Below, in pieces: positions 63,333 to 64,000 of a stretch of 64,000 nt of DNA (the first letter of the stretch is position 1; each line of letters begins with the position of its first letter). The stretch comes from Nematopogon swammerdamellus (taxonomy: Eukaryota; Arthropoda; Insecta; Lepidoptera; Adelidae), in assembly GCA_946902875.1 (NCBI GenBank), contig OX336350.1, positions 19,520,048 through 19,584,047 of the forward strand. Reading direction: 5' to 3'. A model generated the notes under the pieces. It was not told where the DNA came from and did not search any database. It saw only the letters and a list, made by a program, of their open reading frames with translations. The translations under genes and the position numbers were made by a program.

Positions 63333-63627
63333 CTTTTTGGTTTTTTTTTTGCTTTTTTTTCTTTTTTAAGCAATGATACGGTGTTTAAATTGTTTTAGGG
63401 TGTTTAGTTTTTTACCACCTAAGAACCCTAACCACCTAAGAATTATTTTCGGAAATACAAACTTGTAACAAAAACGACATGCACCGCCTCAACATTAGGT
63501 TAGGGTTAATATTTTTTAAACCACCAAAACAGTTTGTATATTTCCGAATATTTCCGAAAATTAAAATTTCTTAGGAGGAGAACTGTCAGTGAGAGACATC
63601 AGAATTGATCCCGAGCCACTCGTTGCA

Positions 63628-64000
63628 TGACGTACAATATAAATCAGTAATCTGTGGAGCCAGATCAGATCAGATTCAATAGTGTTAAATCCCAAAGACA
63701 TTTAGGTATATCGGTAATCTGTGTTAAATTCTATGCCCATATTCCTCCGTCATATCATCATATGGGTATCTCCCTGCGGCTACTTCGGTGAGCGTTGAGC
63801 GACGACGGCAACAGAGCATCTGGCAGGCAACCCCTTAAATTATAATCAAAGATCTAGAAGATCATTGATTATGATTAGTGGTTTGATTACAAAGATCTTA
63901 TAAAACAATATTCTTTGGGCAACCCTACCGACAAACGGTGACGACGTGTCAGTCAGACTGACGTGTTGCTCGTCGTGTGTGTGGTTATATATATATACAT
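63628..64000. other. no gene recognised
   Basis: Contains an inverted CTAGAAGATCATTGATTATG/CATAATCAAAGATC-like stretch around 63838-63875 and an AT microsatellite at the window end. Confidence 0.4.

Larger units (their letters stand above)
59147..63627. repeat. 4.5-kb region bounded by about 190-bp inverted repeats
   Basis: 59147-59335 and 63443-63627 are inverted copies, nearly identical: GGGATCAATTCTGATGTCTC, AACAGTTCTCCTCCTAAGAA (left reading), AAACTGTTTTGGTGGTTTAA, AACCCTAACCTAATGTTGAG and GTTTTTGTTACAAGTTTGTA. A shorter related copy is at 59610-59790. It is either one element with long terminal inverted repeats or two inverted copies of family F. The interior holds a SINE fragment, the 130-bp array and a GC-rich block. 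Confidence 0.6.

Overview
This is a nuclear segment from an arthropod, very probably a moth or butterfly (Lepidoptera). That placement is an inference: the protein-coding genes are split into short exons by repeat-filled introns, and the repeats are of kinds I associate with lepidopteran genomes (several tRNA/5S-derived SINE families, RTE and CR1/Jockey-like LINE relics, hAT and piggyBac-type elements, fold-back MITEs). I see no rRNA gene, no intact tRNA gene and no CRISPR array.

Four multi-exon genes can be assembled exon by exon, with matching splice phases. (1) SPG21/maspardin, + strand, 7901-14375, five exons. (2) A cytochrome b561 domain protein of the CYB561D type, - strand, 27751-23325, three exons. 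(3) STOML2, the mitochondrial stomatin-like protein 2, - strand, 45716-34175, eight exons including a tiny first exon with the start of a mitochondrial presequence. (4) CCDC112, + strand, 48192-58365, nine proposed exons. They are unrelated housekeeping-type genes and do not form a pathway. STOML2 and CCDC112 are divergent, with 2.5 kb between their start codons.

The rest is repeat-derived. 1-7.7 kb: LINE relics, a hAT element with perfect 8-bp target duplications (2016-3109) inside a larger repeat, and a broken LINE with a YADD reverse transcriptase that carries a SINE. 14.5-23 kb: fold-back elements, an RTE tail with a 10-bp target duplication, palindromes made from LINE coding sequence, and degenerate hammerhead-ribozyme-like folds. 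28-34 kb: more fold-backs, nested SINEs and a 38-bp satellite. 46-48 kb: MITE-like modules upstream of CCDC112. 58.5-63.7 kb: a region bounded by about 190-bp inverted repeats that holds a head-to-head 130-bp array able to form a hairpin of about 480 bp.

The most unusual feature is a cluster of tandem arrays seeded at exon ends. In SPG21 (75 bp x 8) and STOML2 (48 bp x 11) the unit is a piece of the 3' end of a coding exon together with its 5' splice site, and the period is a multiple of three. Each gene therefore offers a ladder of alternative donors adding 25 or 16 residues per step, and in both genes the distal copies lie behind a stop codon. A third array (40 bp, more than 40 copies) starts at the end of STOML2 exon 7, others flank STOML2 exon 5 and its stop codon, and CCDC112 has a four-fold repeat of its conserved C-terminal motif.
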